64,000 nt of DNA from NCBI GenBank assembly GCA_963814955.1, contig CAWFEX010000008.1:1178001-1242000 (forward strand). Direction: 5' to 3'. The position numbers were made by a program, and so were the translations under genes. This document shows, one piece after another, positions 34,386 to 42,672 of this stretch. Every line of letters starts with the position of its first letter. The stretch's first letter is position 1. The notes under the pieces are model-generated. The model was not told where the DNA came from and did no database searches. It was given only the letters and a program-made list of their open reading frames with translations. This stretch comes from DATCJA01 sp963814955. Lineage in GTDB: Bacteria; Acidobacteriota; Vicinamibacteria; Vicinamibacterales; UBA2999.

Positions 34386-37001
34386 CTAGAAGCGGAACTG
34401 CATCCCCACTTCGACGCGGCGCGCCTGGGCGGCAGACGTCGGAGTGCCAAAGAAAGGCGATTGCAGGTTGCCGCTGAAATTCAGGAAGTTCGTGCGGTTC
34501 AGGATGTTGAAGCCCTGAACGTAGAACTCCAGCCGAAAGCGCTCGTCGCCCTCGCCGCCTCCGCCGCCACCCTGTCCACCACCGGGACCTCCGCCGCCGA
34601 TCAGAACGGGGCCTCCGCCACCGCGACCGCCGCCCTGAACCTCCCGAGAGGGCCCGAACCCGAATCCGCGGCTGAACCGGACGTTCATGTCGTAGCGTGC
34701 CGCCCCGCGTGCCGAATTACGCCCGACGCCGGCCGGCCGATCGTTGCTGACGCCGTCCCCGTTGTCATCACGCCCTGTGGTGATCGTGTACGGCGCCGCC
34801 GACTGCGCCGTTCCACTCAAGTTGGCGCGGACCCCATGCGGCAGTCCGATATTCACCCCGGCGTTGAAGCGATGCCGAATGTCCTGGGATGCAGGGCCCC
34901 ACTCCGCGTCCGGGTTGCGGCTGTCGGCAGGCAACGACAACGGACTATCCGCATCGTTGCGTACCGTCGACCACGTGTAATTGAAATTGATGAAGGTCCT
35001 TCGCTCGGGCAGGCGGTACATCGCGTTGACGTTGATGCGGTCGCTCGCCGATCGGCCGGTCGATTCGATCTGAGTGACAGTGCCGACCGTAGGTTCCGGA
35101 CGAACGCCGAATTCATCAGGCGCATTCACGTTCCGGGCGCGCAGCTGATTGCGGCCAAGTATCCGCATGTACGACGCCTGCACCATGAGCGACTGAGTGA
35201 CCGCACGTTCGAGCCCGATCGACGCTTGATGGACGTACGGCATGTTGAGGTTCGAGGCGGCCTGCACGCGACCGCTGCCCAGGACGGTGGCCGCCGTCCC
35301 GCCAGCCGCATCCGGGTACCCGGGATTGAGGATCAGCAGGTCGCGCTGAGCACCTGCTTCGCCGGTGACCCTCAAAGTCTGATCGTGCAGATTCGCTTCG
35401 TACCAATCGTGGAAGATCCCGTACCCTCCGCGAATCGTCGTCCTGGAACGGGGACGCGTGAACGTGAATCCCAGGCGGGGCATGAGATTCATCGCGTCGC
35501 CGACATGCGTCTGGACCTCCTCGCGCACGCCCACGCTGAGCGACAGACTCCGATTCAGGCGGAAGTCGTCCTGCCAGTAGAGACCGAGCTGATACTGCGA
35601 GAACGCAGTCTGGAGCTGACCGAGCCGCTGAGTGAATGTGTTCGGTGTGCCTGCCAGAAACGCCTCGAGGCTGCTGAACGTGAAGGTTCCAGCGGCGTTG
35701 CGGGCGTCGAGGTTGCGATAAGCGCCGGCTTCGAGCAGCAGTCCGGCCCGCATGGCGTGCCTGCCGACATTGAAGTCGAAGTTGTCGGCCACCTCGAGCG
35801 TTCGCGTCGACCCTTCACTCGACACGCCGGCCCCTCCACTGCTGAAAGCGTCGATCACGATCACCGCGGGCGCGCTCGATACCGAGGTTGACGCGGTCTC
35901 CCCGAAATTCCATTGCACCCGAAATTCGTTGAGCGCGGAACGGCCCAGGATCGTTTGCAGCGACGTGCGGACCTGATGCTCGTTCGACGATCGCTCGAAC
36001 GCCCGATCCATCAGATTGAAATTACCGACGCCCTGGTTGTGGCGCGCGTCTTCGTTGCGTCGGTACTCGAAACGAAGGGTCTGACTCGTGTTGAACGCGT
36101 GTTCGAGACCCGCCGTGACGTTGGTCTGCTCGAATGGGCGCCGCACCTGATCGGCGACACGACCATCGGGCCGCAGCGCAACGATAGTGGCGGAATCGAA
36201 GGAACGGTTGCCGTCGACGTTGAACCGCAGTGACGTGCGATTGGCGACGAGCGGACCTCGCAACCCGGCGGTGAAACGGCGGAACTGCTCCGGAGTCTTG
36301 GCGTGCGCAAACGCATTCCGCGCGTTCAGGACGTCGTTGCGCAGCCCGAAATTCGCGTTTCCGCTCCACTCGGTGAGGCCGGGACGCGTGATGATCTCGA
36401 CCATCACCCGACCGGCATCGTGATTGTCGGCGGCAAATGAATTCGTCCGGAATCGGATCTGCCGGATCTCGTCGCGGCTGGGAAGACGGCCGCCGCGGAA
36501 TCCGTTCACCTGAAACACCGCGCCGGCGCCGCCCGTCATCGCTTCGAGCTGTTCACGTAGTTCGTCGGGATCGTCGGACAGTTGCGAGATCTCGTCTTCT
36601 TCGAGAGTGGTCGTCAGCGCGTTGCCGCGCGCGTCGTCGTTCGGAGTGTCGTTGACCACGACTTCTTCCTGAAGACCCGCGATCCCGAGCGTGACCGTCT
36701 GGTTATTGTTGCCGCGGCGCAGCGTGACCGTCGCGTCGTACGGACTGAATCCGTCCGATTCAATGTGCAGCCTCACCTCGCCGACGGGTAATGACGGCAG
36801 CGTAATCTGTCCGCGCTGGTCCGCGCTTCCCTCCGCCGCCGTTCCATCCGTCGTCGTCACAACCACGCGGGCGGCGGGAATCGATGCGCCGGTCTGGTCC
36901 ACAACGGTGACACGAAGCTGGGCGGGCTGGCTGGTTTGCGCTTCCGCTGGCGCTCCGAACAGCACAACGAGGAGAAACAGTCCAAAGAGGAGACGGGTCA
37001 T
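34386..37001 (-). CDS. TonB-dependent receptor with carboxypeptidase-like N-terminal domain (Oar-like)
   Basis: This outer-membrane protein of about 871 residues starts at ATG 37001, with a signal peptide (MTRLLFGLFLLVVLFGAPAE). A carboxypeptidase-regulatory-like domain follows (LRVTVVDQTGASIPAARVVV), then a plug (FQVNGFRGGRLPSRDEIRQI) and a large barrel ending VEVGMQFRF with a terminal Phe. A periplasmic or surface loop near the C-terminus is almost pure glycine (GGGGPVLIGGGGPGGG). I chose this start because its ATGA overlaps the stop of the upstream gene, forming an operon with a small exported protein. The substrate is unknown. Two GC-rich inverted repeats follow the stop. Confidence 0.88.
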   Translation of the reverse strand: MTRLLFGLFLLVVLFGAPAEAQTSQPAQLRVTVVDQTGASIPAARVVVTTTDGTAAEGSADQRGQITLPSLPVGEVRLHIESDGFSPYDATVTLRRGNNNQTVTLGIAGLQEEVVVNDTPNDDARGNALTTTLEEDEISQLSDDPDELREQLEAMTGGAGAVFQVNGFRGGRLPSRDEIRQIRFRTNSFAADNHDAGRVMVEIITRPGLTEWSGNANFGLRNDVLNARNAFAHAKTPEQFRRFTAGLRGPLVANRTSLRFNVDGNRSFDSATIVALRPDGRVADQVRRPFEQTNVTAGLEHAFNTSQTLRFEYRRNEDARHNQGVGNFNLMDRAFERSSNEHQVRTSLQTILGRSALNEFRVQWNFGETASTSVSSAPAVIVIDAFSSGGAGVSSEGSTRTLEVADNFDFNVGRHAMRAGLLLEAGAYRNLDARNAAGTFTFSSLEAFLAGTPNTFTQRLGQLQTAFSQYQLGLYWQDDFRLNRSLSLSVGVREEVQTHVGDAMNLMPRLGFTFTRPRSRTTIRGGYGIFHDWYEANLHDQTLRVTGEAGAQRDLLILNPGYPDAAGGTAATVLGSGRVQAASNLNMPYVHQASIGLERAVTQSLMVQASYMRILGRNQLRARNVNAPDEFGVRPEPTVGTVTQIESTGRSASDRINVNAMYRLPERRTFINFNYTWSTVRNDADSPLSLPADSRNPDAEWGPASQDIRHRFNAGVNIGLPHGVRANLSGTAQSAAPYTITTGRDDNGDGVSNDRPAGVGRNSARGAARYDMNVRFSRGFGFGPSREVQGGGRGGGGPVLIGGGGPGGGQGGGGGGEGDERFRLEFYVQGFNILNRTNFLNFSGNLQSPFFGTPTSAAQARRVEVGMQFRF

Positions 37002-37900
37002 TTCGTAAAGACGTCCGCCCGGAATGATGGATTGATTCGATAGCTGTCGATCGTCCACTCCTCGATCGTCATGTCGTTCACGCCGCGGGTAATGAGGTGC
37101 GGAAACTTGATGCCGTTCACGGTCTTGTAGTCGCCGAGCGTGACTTGAAGCGTCGCCGGCGGTGCAGCCTGTCGCGGTGCTGGTGGACCATCCGCATCAG
37201 CGCCCCGATTACCGCGACCGCCCCGGCGTCCGGCGAGCACCATCTGCGGAGCCGGACCCTGCCACGTGATCATCAACGGCATGTGTGACGACTGGTCGAG
37301 AAAGACACGCAGAACGGGACCCGCACCGGGGGTGACTTCCAGAACATCCGCCTTTCCATCAGGCGCCTCGGCGGTGGCAATCCACGTCACCGGCCCATCG
37401 ACTGTCAGAAGCCATCCAAGCAGAAATCGCCCGAGCTCGGTTTGCCGAGCGCGCCGCTGGACCTCCTCGAGCTGCGCAGGATCGATATTCGCGCGTCCAC
37501 CAGGCGCGCCGCGACCGGCGTCGCCGCCCCGGCCAAGCCTCACGAAGAAGCCGCCGCCGCTGTTCTCGTCCCACACCGTCGTGCCATTCAGCGCTTCGGT
37601 GCGGATGATCGCGGGCCCACCCCCAGGCGGGCTGAGATCCTCGTCCCGTCGCATCTTGTCGGGAAGCTCGATTCTGACTTGCAGTTCTCCGTCGATGGTC
37701 GTCTGGCCGGCCATGCGTTTGAAATCGCCCTTGACGTCAAGCGCCTTGACCGCACGAAGCCGGTCTTCTCCCCCGATCGCCTTTCGCGCTTCCGCCAGCA
37801 GCGCCACGCCCTTCGCGGCGTCCTGGGCCGCCAGGCTGATACTCAGGCTCCCCGAGACCAGCGCAGCCAGCAAGACCGTTGCGACGCAGTGTCTATGCAT
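36998..37900 (-). CDS. Exported protein of unknown function paired with the TonB receptor
   Basis: This protein of about 300 residues has a signal peptide (MHRHCVATVLLAALVSGSLS then ISLAAQ). It has a LolA/LolB-like run of beta strands: LRAVKALDVKGDFKRMAGQ, IELPDKMRRDEDLSPPGG, and near the end FPHLITRGVNDMTIEEWTID. A low-complexity linker, AGRRGGRGNRGADADG, lies in the middle. I use ATG 37900; the frame could start at GTG 37915. It overlaps the TonB receptor start by ATGA and so is co-translated with it, which suggests a periplasmic partner in the same uptake or lipid-handling process. No enzyme motif was recognised. Confidence 0.72.
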   Translation of the reverse strand: MHRHCVATVLLAALVSGSLSISLAAQDAAKGVALLAEARKAIGGEDRLRAVKALDVKGDFKRMAGQTTIDGELQVRIELPDKMRRDEDLSPPGGGPAIIRTEALNGTTVWDENSGGGFFVRLGRGGDAGRGAPGGRANIDPAQLEEVQRRARQTELGRFLLGWLLTVDGPVTWIATAEAPDGKADVLEVTPGAGPVLRVFLDQSSHMPLMITWQGPAPQMVLAGRRGGRGNRGADADGPPAPRQAAPPATLQVTLGDYKTVNGIKFPHLITRGVNDMTIEEWTIDSYRINPSFRADVFTK

Positions 37901-38173
37901 CACGAGTACGTTCACATTTTTTACGTCCGGCCGCCAGATTTCGTTGCCGGCACCAGGTGCTTGTCACAGACATTTCACACGACAAACAAGTTCATCGTCA
38001 CGAGTCAGCCCTTCCAGCATCGCATGCCTCAGTAGCGTCACCGGATCGAGACCTCGGAAGTGACACGTCCCCAAAATGAGGCGTGCAGACGTGGTCACCG
38101 GGCATTTTCTGGCCGTAATTTGCGGCTTTTCGCGGGCATGCAGCTTGCTCAACTGGTGAATGAGGATTCTGAC

Positions 38174-39124
38174 ATGGAGATGAACAAAGGGGCAGTGGGC
38201 ATTTTCCTGGCCCTCTGTGTCGTCGGGGGCGCAACCGGCTTTTATCTGGCAACCAGCGGGCATCCGCAGCCGGTTGTCGACGCGGCTCCGCTAGCGGCCG
38301 TGTCTGACTCGGCGCCTCAGCCTGTCTACCCACCCGTCGCCAACCTGGCGCCTGCGCCATCGGCACCAGCTCCGGTCGCCGAGAGGCGAGTCGCGCCTGC
38401 GCCTCGGCCTGTGGCTCCTGCGCGCAGGACCGAAGCACCGGTCGCGCGAGAACGATCGATAACAGCACCGCCGGCGGAGCGTCCGCGGCCAATCACCACG
38501 GTTGAAACGCGGATCACGCCCCCTGCCGCGCCAGAGCCGGTGCGCTCGTTCGAACCCGAGCCGAACGACAGGGCAGTGGTCGCAGAACCGCAATTTCTGG
38601 AACTCGTAGTCCCGGCCGAGTCGGTGATCGGTCTTCAGGTTGAAAGCGCATTGAGCAGCGAGCGGGCGCAGGTGGAAGACGAGGTCGTGGCTCATGTGTC
38701 CCGCGACGTCCGCGTGGACGATCGGGTTGCGATTCCCTCAGGCGCCAAAGCGCACGGCCAGGTGACGCTGGTGGAACGGGGCGGGCGACTCCGACAACGC
38801 TCGCGTCTCGGCATTCGATTCACATCGATAGTCCTGGCAGACGGTACGCGCGTTCCGCTCGAGACCGAAACCATTTACCGCGAAGGCGATTCGCCCGGCG
38901 GCGAAGGCGCGGCAAAGATTGGCGGCGGAGCGATCGGCGGCGCCATCATTGGCGGCATTCTTGGCGGTGCGAAAGGCGCGGTCATCGGCGGATCCGTCGG
39001 AGCTGGCGCCGGAACGGCGGCCGTATACGCTGGAGGCCGGAACGCAGCGACGTTCACCAGCGGTACCCCGATTACGGTGCGACTCGTCGAACCGGCGACG
39101 GTTACGGTAGAGCATAGCCATTAG
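38174..39124 (+). CDS. Membrane-anchored Pro/Ala-rich protein with glycine-zipper C-terminus
   Basis: This 316-residue protein starts at ATG 38174, which has a GAGG ribosome site upstream; the longer frame is not conserved-looking. It has one N-terminal membrane segment (GAVGIFLALCVVGGATGFYL), a Pro/Ala/Arg-rich stretch of about 130 residues, then a folded part (LELVVPAESVIGLQVESALS). A glycine-zipper region follows (KIGGGAIGGAIIGGILGGAK), of the kind that inserts into membranes, and the end is VRLVEPATVTVEHSH. The function is unknown; cell-envelope anchoring is likely. The 273-bp gap upstream (37901-38173) shows no feature I can support. An octad array begins directly at its stop. Confidence 0.68.
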   Translation: MEMNKGAVGIFLALCVVGGATGFYLATSGHPQPVVDAAPLAAVSDSAPQPVYPPVANLAPAPSAPAPVAERRVAPAPRPVAPARRTEAPVARERSITAPPAERPRPITTVETRITPPAAPEPVRSFEPEPNDRAVVAEPQFLELVVPAESVIGLQVESALSSERAQVEDEVVAHVSRDVRVDDRVAIPSGAKAHGQVTLVERGGRLRQRSRLGIRFTSIVLADGTRVPLETETIYREGDSPGGEGAAKIGGGAIGGAIIGGILGGAKGAVIGGSVGAGAGTAAVYAGGRNAATFTSGTPITVRLVEPATVTVEHSH

Positions 39125-39199
39125 CGAAATTGACGAATTGACGGATTTAGTCGCCGCATTGCAATTCGTAAATTCGCAAATCCGTAAATCCGTCGATTT
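39125..39199. repeat. Octad array with inverted arms after the glycine-zipper gene
   Basis: The left arm is CGAAATTGACGAATTGACGG and the right arm, from 39163, is built of octads AATTCGTA, AATTCGCA, AATCCGTA and AATCCGTC. The arms are largely reverse complements around TAAATCCGTC. The array starts at the base after the stop codon, TAG at 39122-39124. Confidence 0.75.
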
Positions 39200-39250
39200 C
39201 CCTTTCCTATCGCTCCCCGGGTGTAAGATGGGCGGCCAGGAGTTACGCCT

Positions 39251-39778
39251 ATGACCATGCGCGTGATGCTGGCGGCCATACTCGCGGCGTTTGTCGCGAT
39301 TCCCACCGCTGCACAGGTTCAGAAAAAGGAATTCCCCGGCATTCGAAACTATTCCCGCGTCGACGCCACTGTCGGGTGTGGCGGCCAGGTGGACCCGGCC
39401 GCGATGGCAGCACTCAAGAAGGAAGGCTTTGTGTCTGTCGTCAATCTGCGTCTGCCGACCGAGGAAGGCGCCAACGTCGAAGAGGGTCGAGCCGCCGCCC
39501 AGGCTGCAGGGCTCAAGTACATCCACCTGCCATTCAATGCGGCGTCACCCGACCCGAAGGTCGTCGACAGCTTTCTCGCGGCGGTAGCCGACCGCAGCAA
39601 TCAGCCGGTGTTCATCCACTGTGGCTCGGCGAGCCGGGTCGGCGGCATGTGGACGATCAAGCGGGTGCTGCAGGACAAATGGACACTCGATAAGGCGCTC
39701 GCCGAAGGGAAAGCAATCGGCCTGAATAACGCAGCGCTCGAGACGTTCGTTACGGAGTACATCAAGAGCCACCAGTAG
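39251..39778 (+). CDS. Secreted protein-tyrosine-phosphatase-like protein
   Basis: This 175-residue protein has a signal peptide (MTMRVMLAAILAAFVAIPTA) and a dual-specificity phosphatase-like fold of the DUF442/DSP type. The catalytic P-loop is intact as FIHCGSASRVGGMW, matching His-Cys-x5-Arg, and an upstream loop (NLRLPTEEGANVEEGRAAA) fits the general-acid region. Export makes a periplasmic phosphatase or related hydrolase likely; the substrate is unknown. The family also occurs fused to beta-lactamase-like sulfide oxidation enzymes, which is not the case here. The stop is followed at once by an octad array. Confidence 0.83.
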   Translation: MTMRVMLAAILAAFVAIPTAAQVQKKEFPGIRNYSRVDATVGCGGQVDPAAMAALKKEGFVSVVNLRLPTEEGANVEEGRAAAQAAGLKYIHLPFNAASPDPKVVDSFLAAVADRSNQPVFIHCGSASRVGGMWTIKRVLQDKWTLDKALAEGKAIGLNNAALETFVTEYIKSHQ

Positions 39779-39780
39779 AC

Positions 39781-39865
39781 ATTGACGCATTGACGGATTT
39801 ACGAATCGACGGATTTTGAGGATTCGTACATTCGTAAATCCGTAGATTCGTCAATTCGTCAATTG
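39781..39865. repeat. Octad array, eleven words with inverted halves
   Basis: Eleven octads run without a break from ATTGACGC, ATTGACGG and ATTTACGA to GATTCGTC, AATTCGTC and AATTG. The second half is roughly the reverse complement of the first. It fills the whole gap from the phosphatase stop to the decarboxylase start at 39866, so any promoter or ribosome site for the latter lies in or beyond it. Confidence 0.8.
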
Positions 39866-41311
39866 ATGGATTCATCCGACTTCCGCCGCCACGGCCACGC
39901 GCTCGTGGAGTGGATTGCGGACTACCTTTCCGGGGCCGAGCGCTACCCGATCCTTCCGCGCGTGTCGCCTGGCGACGTCCGCCGGGCGCTGCCGGATCAG
40001 GCGCCACAACACGCCGAATCGTTCGACACGGTCTTCGCGGATTTCGAGCGCGTCATCGTCCCGGCACTGACGCACTGGAACCATCCGGGCTTTTTTGGTT
40101 ACTTCGCGATTACCGCGAGCGCACCGGGTGTACTCGCAGAATTCCTCTCGGCCGCGCTCAACCAGCAGGCGATGCTGTGGCGCACGTCTCCGGCGGCCAC
40201 CGAGCTCGAAGAGACGTCGCTCGCGTGGTTGCGTCAGCTTCTGGGCTTACCCGACACCTTCGAAGGAGTCATCTACGACACGGCCTCGATTTCCAGTCTG
40301 CACGCGCTCGCGGCGGCACGCGAGGTCGCGGTGCCCGGCGTGCGCAATCACGGGCTTGCAGGGCGGCCAGAGACCAGACCAGTCCGCATCTATTGTTCGG
40401 AGCACGCGCATTCATCAATCGACAAGGCCGTCATCCTTCTGGGACTCGGGCATCACGCCTTGCGTCACATTCCCGCCGACGACAATTTCTGCATGCAGGC
40501 CGATGCACTGCGAGACGCGATTGCCGAGGATCGCACTGCGGGCGTGAACGCCATCGCCGTGGTCGCGACCATCGGTACGACGTCCACGACGAGCGTCGAT
40601 CCCGTTTTCGACATCGCCGAAATCTGCCGCCGTGAAAACCTCTGGTTGCACGTAGATGCCGCCTATGCAGGGGTGACCGCGGTCCTTCCCGATTACCGGC
40701 GGTATTTCGTCGGATGGGAGAAAGCCGATTCCATAGTCGTGAACCCACACAAGTGGCTGTTCACACCCTTTGATCTCAGTGCGTTCTACTGTCGGCGCAT
40801 GGATGCGGTCCGCCAGTCAATGACCCTGACACCAGACTATCTGCAAACAGCTGAGGGCGCGCGCGGCGTCCGCAACCTGATGGACACGGGCGTGCAGCTC
40901 GGCCGTCGCTTCCGCGCGCTCAAACTATGGATGGTGCTACGGGATTTTGGAACCGACGGCGTGCGGGCCGCGCTCGCCGAGCACATCCGTCTGGCGAAGC
41001 TCTTCGCTGGCTGGGTTGACGCGGACCCGGACTTCGAGCGCCTCGCGCCTGTGCCGTTCAGTGTCGTCTGCTTTCGCGCGCGACCACAGCAGTTTTCGGG
41101 CACCGCGGAAGAGCTCGACGCCTTGAACACGCGACTTCTTGATGTGATCAACGCAACCGGAGACGTTTTTCTTTCCCATACCCGTCTCCGACAGCGCTTC
41201 ACGCTGCGGCTCGCCGTTGGCCACCTTCGTACCACCGAACAGCACGTCCGGCGGGCGTGGGAACTGCTGAAGCAGCACGCGGCACAGCTCGTTTCCTCGT
41301 CGCGAGCGTAA
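39866..41311 (+). CDS. PLP-dependent aromatic amino-acid decarboxylase
   Basis: This 481-residue enzyme of the group II decarboxylase family removes CO2 from an aromatic amino acid such as tryptophan, tyrosine or dopa to give the amine. Landmarks are the N-terminal WNHPGFFGYFAITASAPG, the cofactor region WLHVDAAYAGV and the Schiff-base lysine in VVNPHKWLFTPFDLSAFYCR. The catalytic-loop region and the C-terminal small domain (TRLRQRFTLRLAVGHLRTTE) are also present. The family cannot be narrowed to one substrate by reading. I chose ATG 39866 over TTG 39863. An octad array abuts the start. The organism also carries kynA-kynU, so tryptophan is a plausible substrate. Confidence 0.88.
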   Translation: MDSSDFRRHGHALVEWIADYLSGAERYPILPRVSPGDVRRALPDQAPQHAESFDTVFADFERVIVPALTHWNHPGFFGYFAITASAPGVLAEFLSAALNQQAMLWRTSPAATELEETSLAWLRQLLGLPDTFEGVIYDTASISSLHALAAAREVAVPGVRNHGLAGRPETRPVRIYCSEHAHSSIDKAVILLGLGHHALRHIPADDNFCMQADALRDAIAEDRTAGVNAIAVVATIGTTSTTSVDPVFDIAEICRRENLWLHVDAAYAGVTAVLPDYRRYFVGWEKADSIVVNPHKWLFTPFDLSAFYCRRMDAVRQSMTLTPDYLQTAEGARGVRNLMDTGVQLGRRFRALKLWMVLRDFGTDGVRAALAEHIRLAKLFAGWVDADPDFERLAPVPFSVVCFRARPQQFSGTAEELDALNTRLLDVINATGDVFLSHTRLRQRFTLRLAVGHLRTTEQHVRRAWELLKQHAAQLVSSSRA

Positions 41312-41321
41312 GGACACCCGT

Positions 41322-41373
41322 CGGATCTGTTGCTCAGCTCCAGCGAACGGATCTGTTGCTCAGCTCCACCGAA
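41322..41373. repeat. Tandem duplication of a 26-bp unit
   Basis: The unit CGGATCTGTTGCTCAGCTCC plus AGCGAA at 41322-41347 is repeated at 41348-41373 with one change (AGCGAA to ACCGAA). It begins eleven bases after the decarboxylase stop and ends 44 bases before the next start. Confidence 0.85.
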
Positions 41374-41417
41374 GGTATGTCGCTTGCAGCCCTCCACCAC
41401 CTGAGGAGGAGAAGCGC

Positions 41418-41996
41418 ATGAAGAAATGGTTATTCGTGGCGGCGCTGGCGCTGATGCTCGCGCCGTCGACCGCGAGTGCCGACTGGCTGTTTACACCCAG
41501 CATCGGCGCCGGCTTTGGCGGCAGCGCATCGGGCCGCGAGCATCTCACATGGGGCGCCTCGATCGGCTGGATGGGTGCCGGCATCGTAGGCTGGGAAGCC
41601 GACTTCGGCTACAGTCCGGAGTTCTTCGAGGGCGATGACGACGACGTCGACTTCATCGACAACAGCAACGTCACCTCGTTCATGGGCAACGTCATCGTCG
41701 GCGTTCCGATCGGCGGGCAGGCAGGCGCTGGCGTCCGCCCGTACTTCGCCGGCGGGCTTGGCTTGATTCAACAGAACGTCCAGAGTGACGACGACCTGTT
41801 CGAAGTCACCAACGACGAGTTCGGCATGAACGTCGGCGGCGGCATCATGGGGTTCGCGACGGATCACATCGGGTTCCGCGGCGACCTGCGCTACTTCCGC
41901 GCGTTTACCGATCCCGAGTCGGACAACGAATTCGACATCGACTTCGGCAATTTCGATTTCTGGCGCGCGACCGGAGGCATCACCTTCCGCTGGTAA
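41418..41996 (+). CDS. Small outer-membrane beta-barrel protein
   Basis: This 192-residue protein has a classic signal peptide (MKKWLFVAALALMLAPSTAS then ADW). It shows alternating hydrophobic strands separated by acidic loops (FEGDDDDVDFIDNS, QSDDDLFEV, DPESDNEFDIDFG), and it ends in ATGGITFRW with a terminal aromatic, the signal for outer-membrane assembly. It resembles eight-stranded OmpA/OmpW-like barrels. The acidic loops may bind cations. A strong ribosome site (GAGGAGGAG) ten bases before ATG 41418 implies high expression. Confidence 0.83.
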   Translation: MKKWLFVAALALMLAPSTASADWLFTPSIGAGFGGSASGREHLTWGASIGWMGAGIVGWEADFGYSPEFFEGDDDDVDFIDNSNVTSFMGNVIVGVPIGGQAGAGVRPYFAGGLGLIQQNVQSDDDLFEVTNDEFGMNVGGGIMGFATDHIGFRGDLRYFRAFTDPESDNEFDIDFGNFDFWRATGGITFRW

Positions 41997-42006
41997 GCTG
42001 AAGACG

Positions 42007-42050
42007 CGTTCGGGGGCGTTCGAATCGTTCGACTGTCGTTCGGTTCGAAC
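42007..42050. repeat. CGTTCG words at about 10-bp spacing, then GTTCGAAC palindrome
   Basis: CGTTCG occurs at 42007, 42017, 42026 and 42037, followed by the palindrome GTTCGAAC at 42043-42050. The block lies between the convergent beta-barrel gene and sixA. Confidence 0.55.
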
Positions 42051-42062
42051 AGCCCTCCGGTT

Positions 42063-42500
42063 TCAAGGCAACCTCCAGACTTCCTTCCATCGTTTTCCGT
42101 CGCGCTCGAGCGCCACACACCCGTGCTGCGGAAAACTCGCCGATGCCGTTGTGTCGTCTTGCAGCGCCTGCAGCAGACGATTGAGATGCGGCATGTGACC
42201 GACGATCAAAATCGACCGGCTCTCGTGCTCCAGTTCATCGCGGATCCAGTTCGGGGGGTCATCCGGCTGCAGGCCGCGCGCCGCCGAAAAAGGCGCCAGC
42301 GGGTTGCACGCGCGCCAGAACAGCTCAGCGGTCTGCCGTGCGCGCAGCTTCCCGCTGTGCCAGAACTGATCGGGCCGTAGACCGCGGCTCGCCGCTTCGG
42401 CGGCCAGCCGCGCCCCGGCCGCGCGACCCGCCTCCGACAAGGGACGCATCGGATCGACCTGGGGGCCGACCGCATCGGCGTGATGAACGAGCACAAGCAT
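42063..42500 (-). CDS. sixA: SixA-like histidine phosphatase
   Basis: This 145-residue protein is a short member of the histidine phosphatase superfamily, resembling SixA, which removes phosphate from His-containing phosphotransfer proteins. The start at ATG 42500 gives MLVLVHHADAVGPQVDPMRP. The usual Arg-His-Gly/Ala is here His-His-Ala, so the first catalytic His is kept but the preceding Arg is replaced. The second histidine is in ILIVGHMPHLNRLL, and WHSGKLRARQTAELF is also typical. The coding start overlaps the metK promoter on the other strand (42500-42527). Confidence 0.82.
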   Translation of the reverse strand: MLVLVHHADAVGPQVDPMRPLSEAGRAAGARLAAEAASRGLRPDQFWHSGKLRARQTAELFWRACNPLAPFSAARGLQPDDPPNWIRDELEHESRSILIVGHMPHLNRLLQALQDDTTASASFPQHGCVALERDGKRWKEVWRLP

Positions 42501-42527
42501 TGGCAGGGCGATAATGTGATCTATACT
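42500..42527 (+). promoter_or_regulatory. Promoter for metK
   Basis: TTGGCA at 42500-42505, a 16-bp spacer and TATACT at 42522-42527 make a good sigma-70-type promoter. It would start transcription near 42534, giving a leader of about 140 nt before the metK ATG at 42673. Confidence 0.6.
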
Positions 42528-42556
42528 GTGGCGTTTCGGGAGCGCGGCGATTTCAA

Positions 42557-42648
42557 CGACTTGATGGGCCGCGCCGCCTGGCATCGCATGCCGGCGACCA
42601 TGCTATCTAAGTCGCGAGCAGCCCGCGACGGTATTGGCGGGCTTTTTT
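42557..42648 (+). promoter_or_regulatory. Structured metK leader with mutually exclusive helices and terminator
   Basis: A helix P1 can form between CGACTTGATGG (42557-42567) and CTATCTAAGTCG (42603-42614), 11 pairs with one bulged base. It encloses a hairpin GGCAT-CGC-ATGCC (42580-42592) extended by CGCC/GGCG. Its 3' strand overlaps the 5' strand of a second helix, GTCGCG (42611-42616) with CGCGAC (42624-42629). That helix in turn overlaps the 5' arm of an intrinsic terminator, GCCCGC (42621-42626) with GCGGGC (42637-42642), followed by six T. This is the layout of a transcriptional riboswitch or attenuator. I do not recognise it as one of the described SAM or SAH classes. Confidence 0.55.
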
Positions 42649-42672
42649 ATTGTCTCTAACACGGGGAACACC

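Noticed and set aside
34461..35891. Plus-strand ORF of 476 codons inside the TonB receptor gene
   Set aside because: The minus strand encodes a full-length receptor with signal peptide, plug and terminal Phe. The plus frame shows no domain.
37901..38173. A possible small RNA or promoter array in the 273-bp gap before the glycine-zipper gene
   Set aside because: No convincing promoter pair, hairpin with T-run or ORF was seen; GC-rich short repeats are weak.
42001..42060. Possible tRNA because of GGTTCGAAC
   Set aside because: The T-loop-like string is part of a CGTTCG repeat; no acceptor stem or anticodon arm can be drawn.
42541..42660. Methionine leader peptide (ORF from 42564 with three Met codons) as metK attenuator
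   Set aside because: Only three scattered Met codons, no ribosome site, and the ORF reads through the terminator; the exclusive RNA helices explain the region better.
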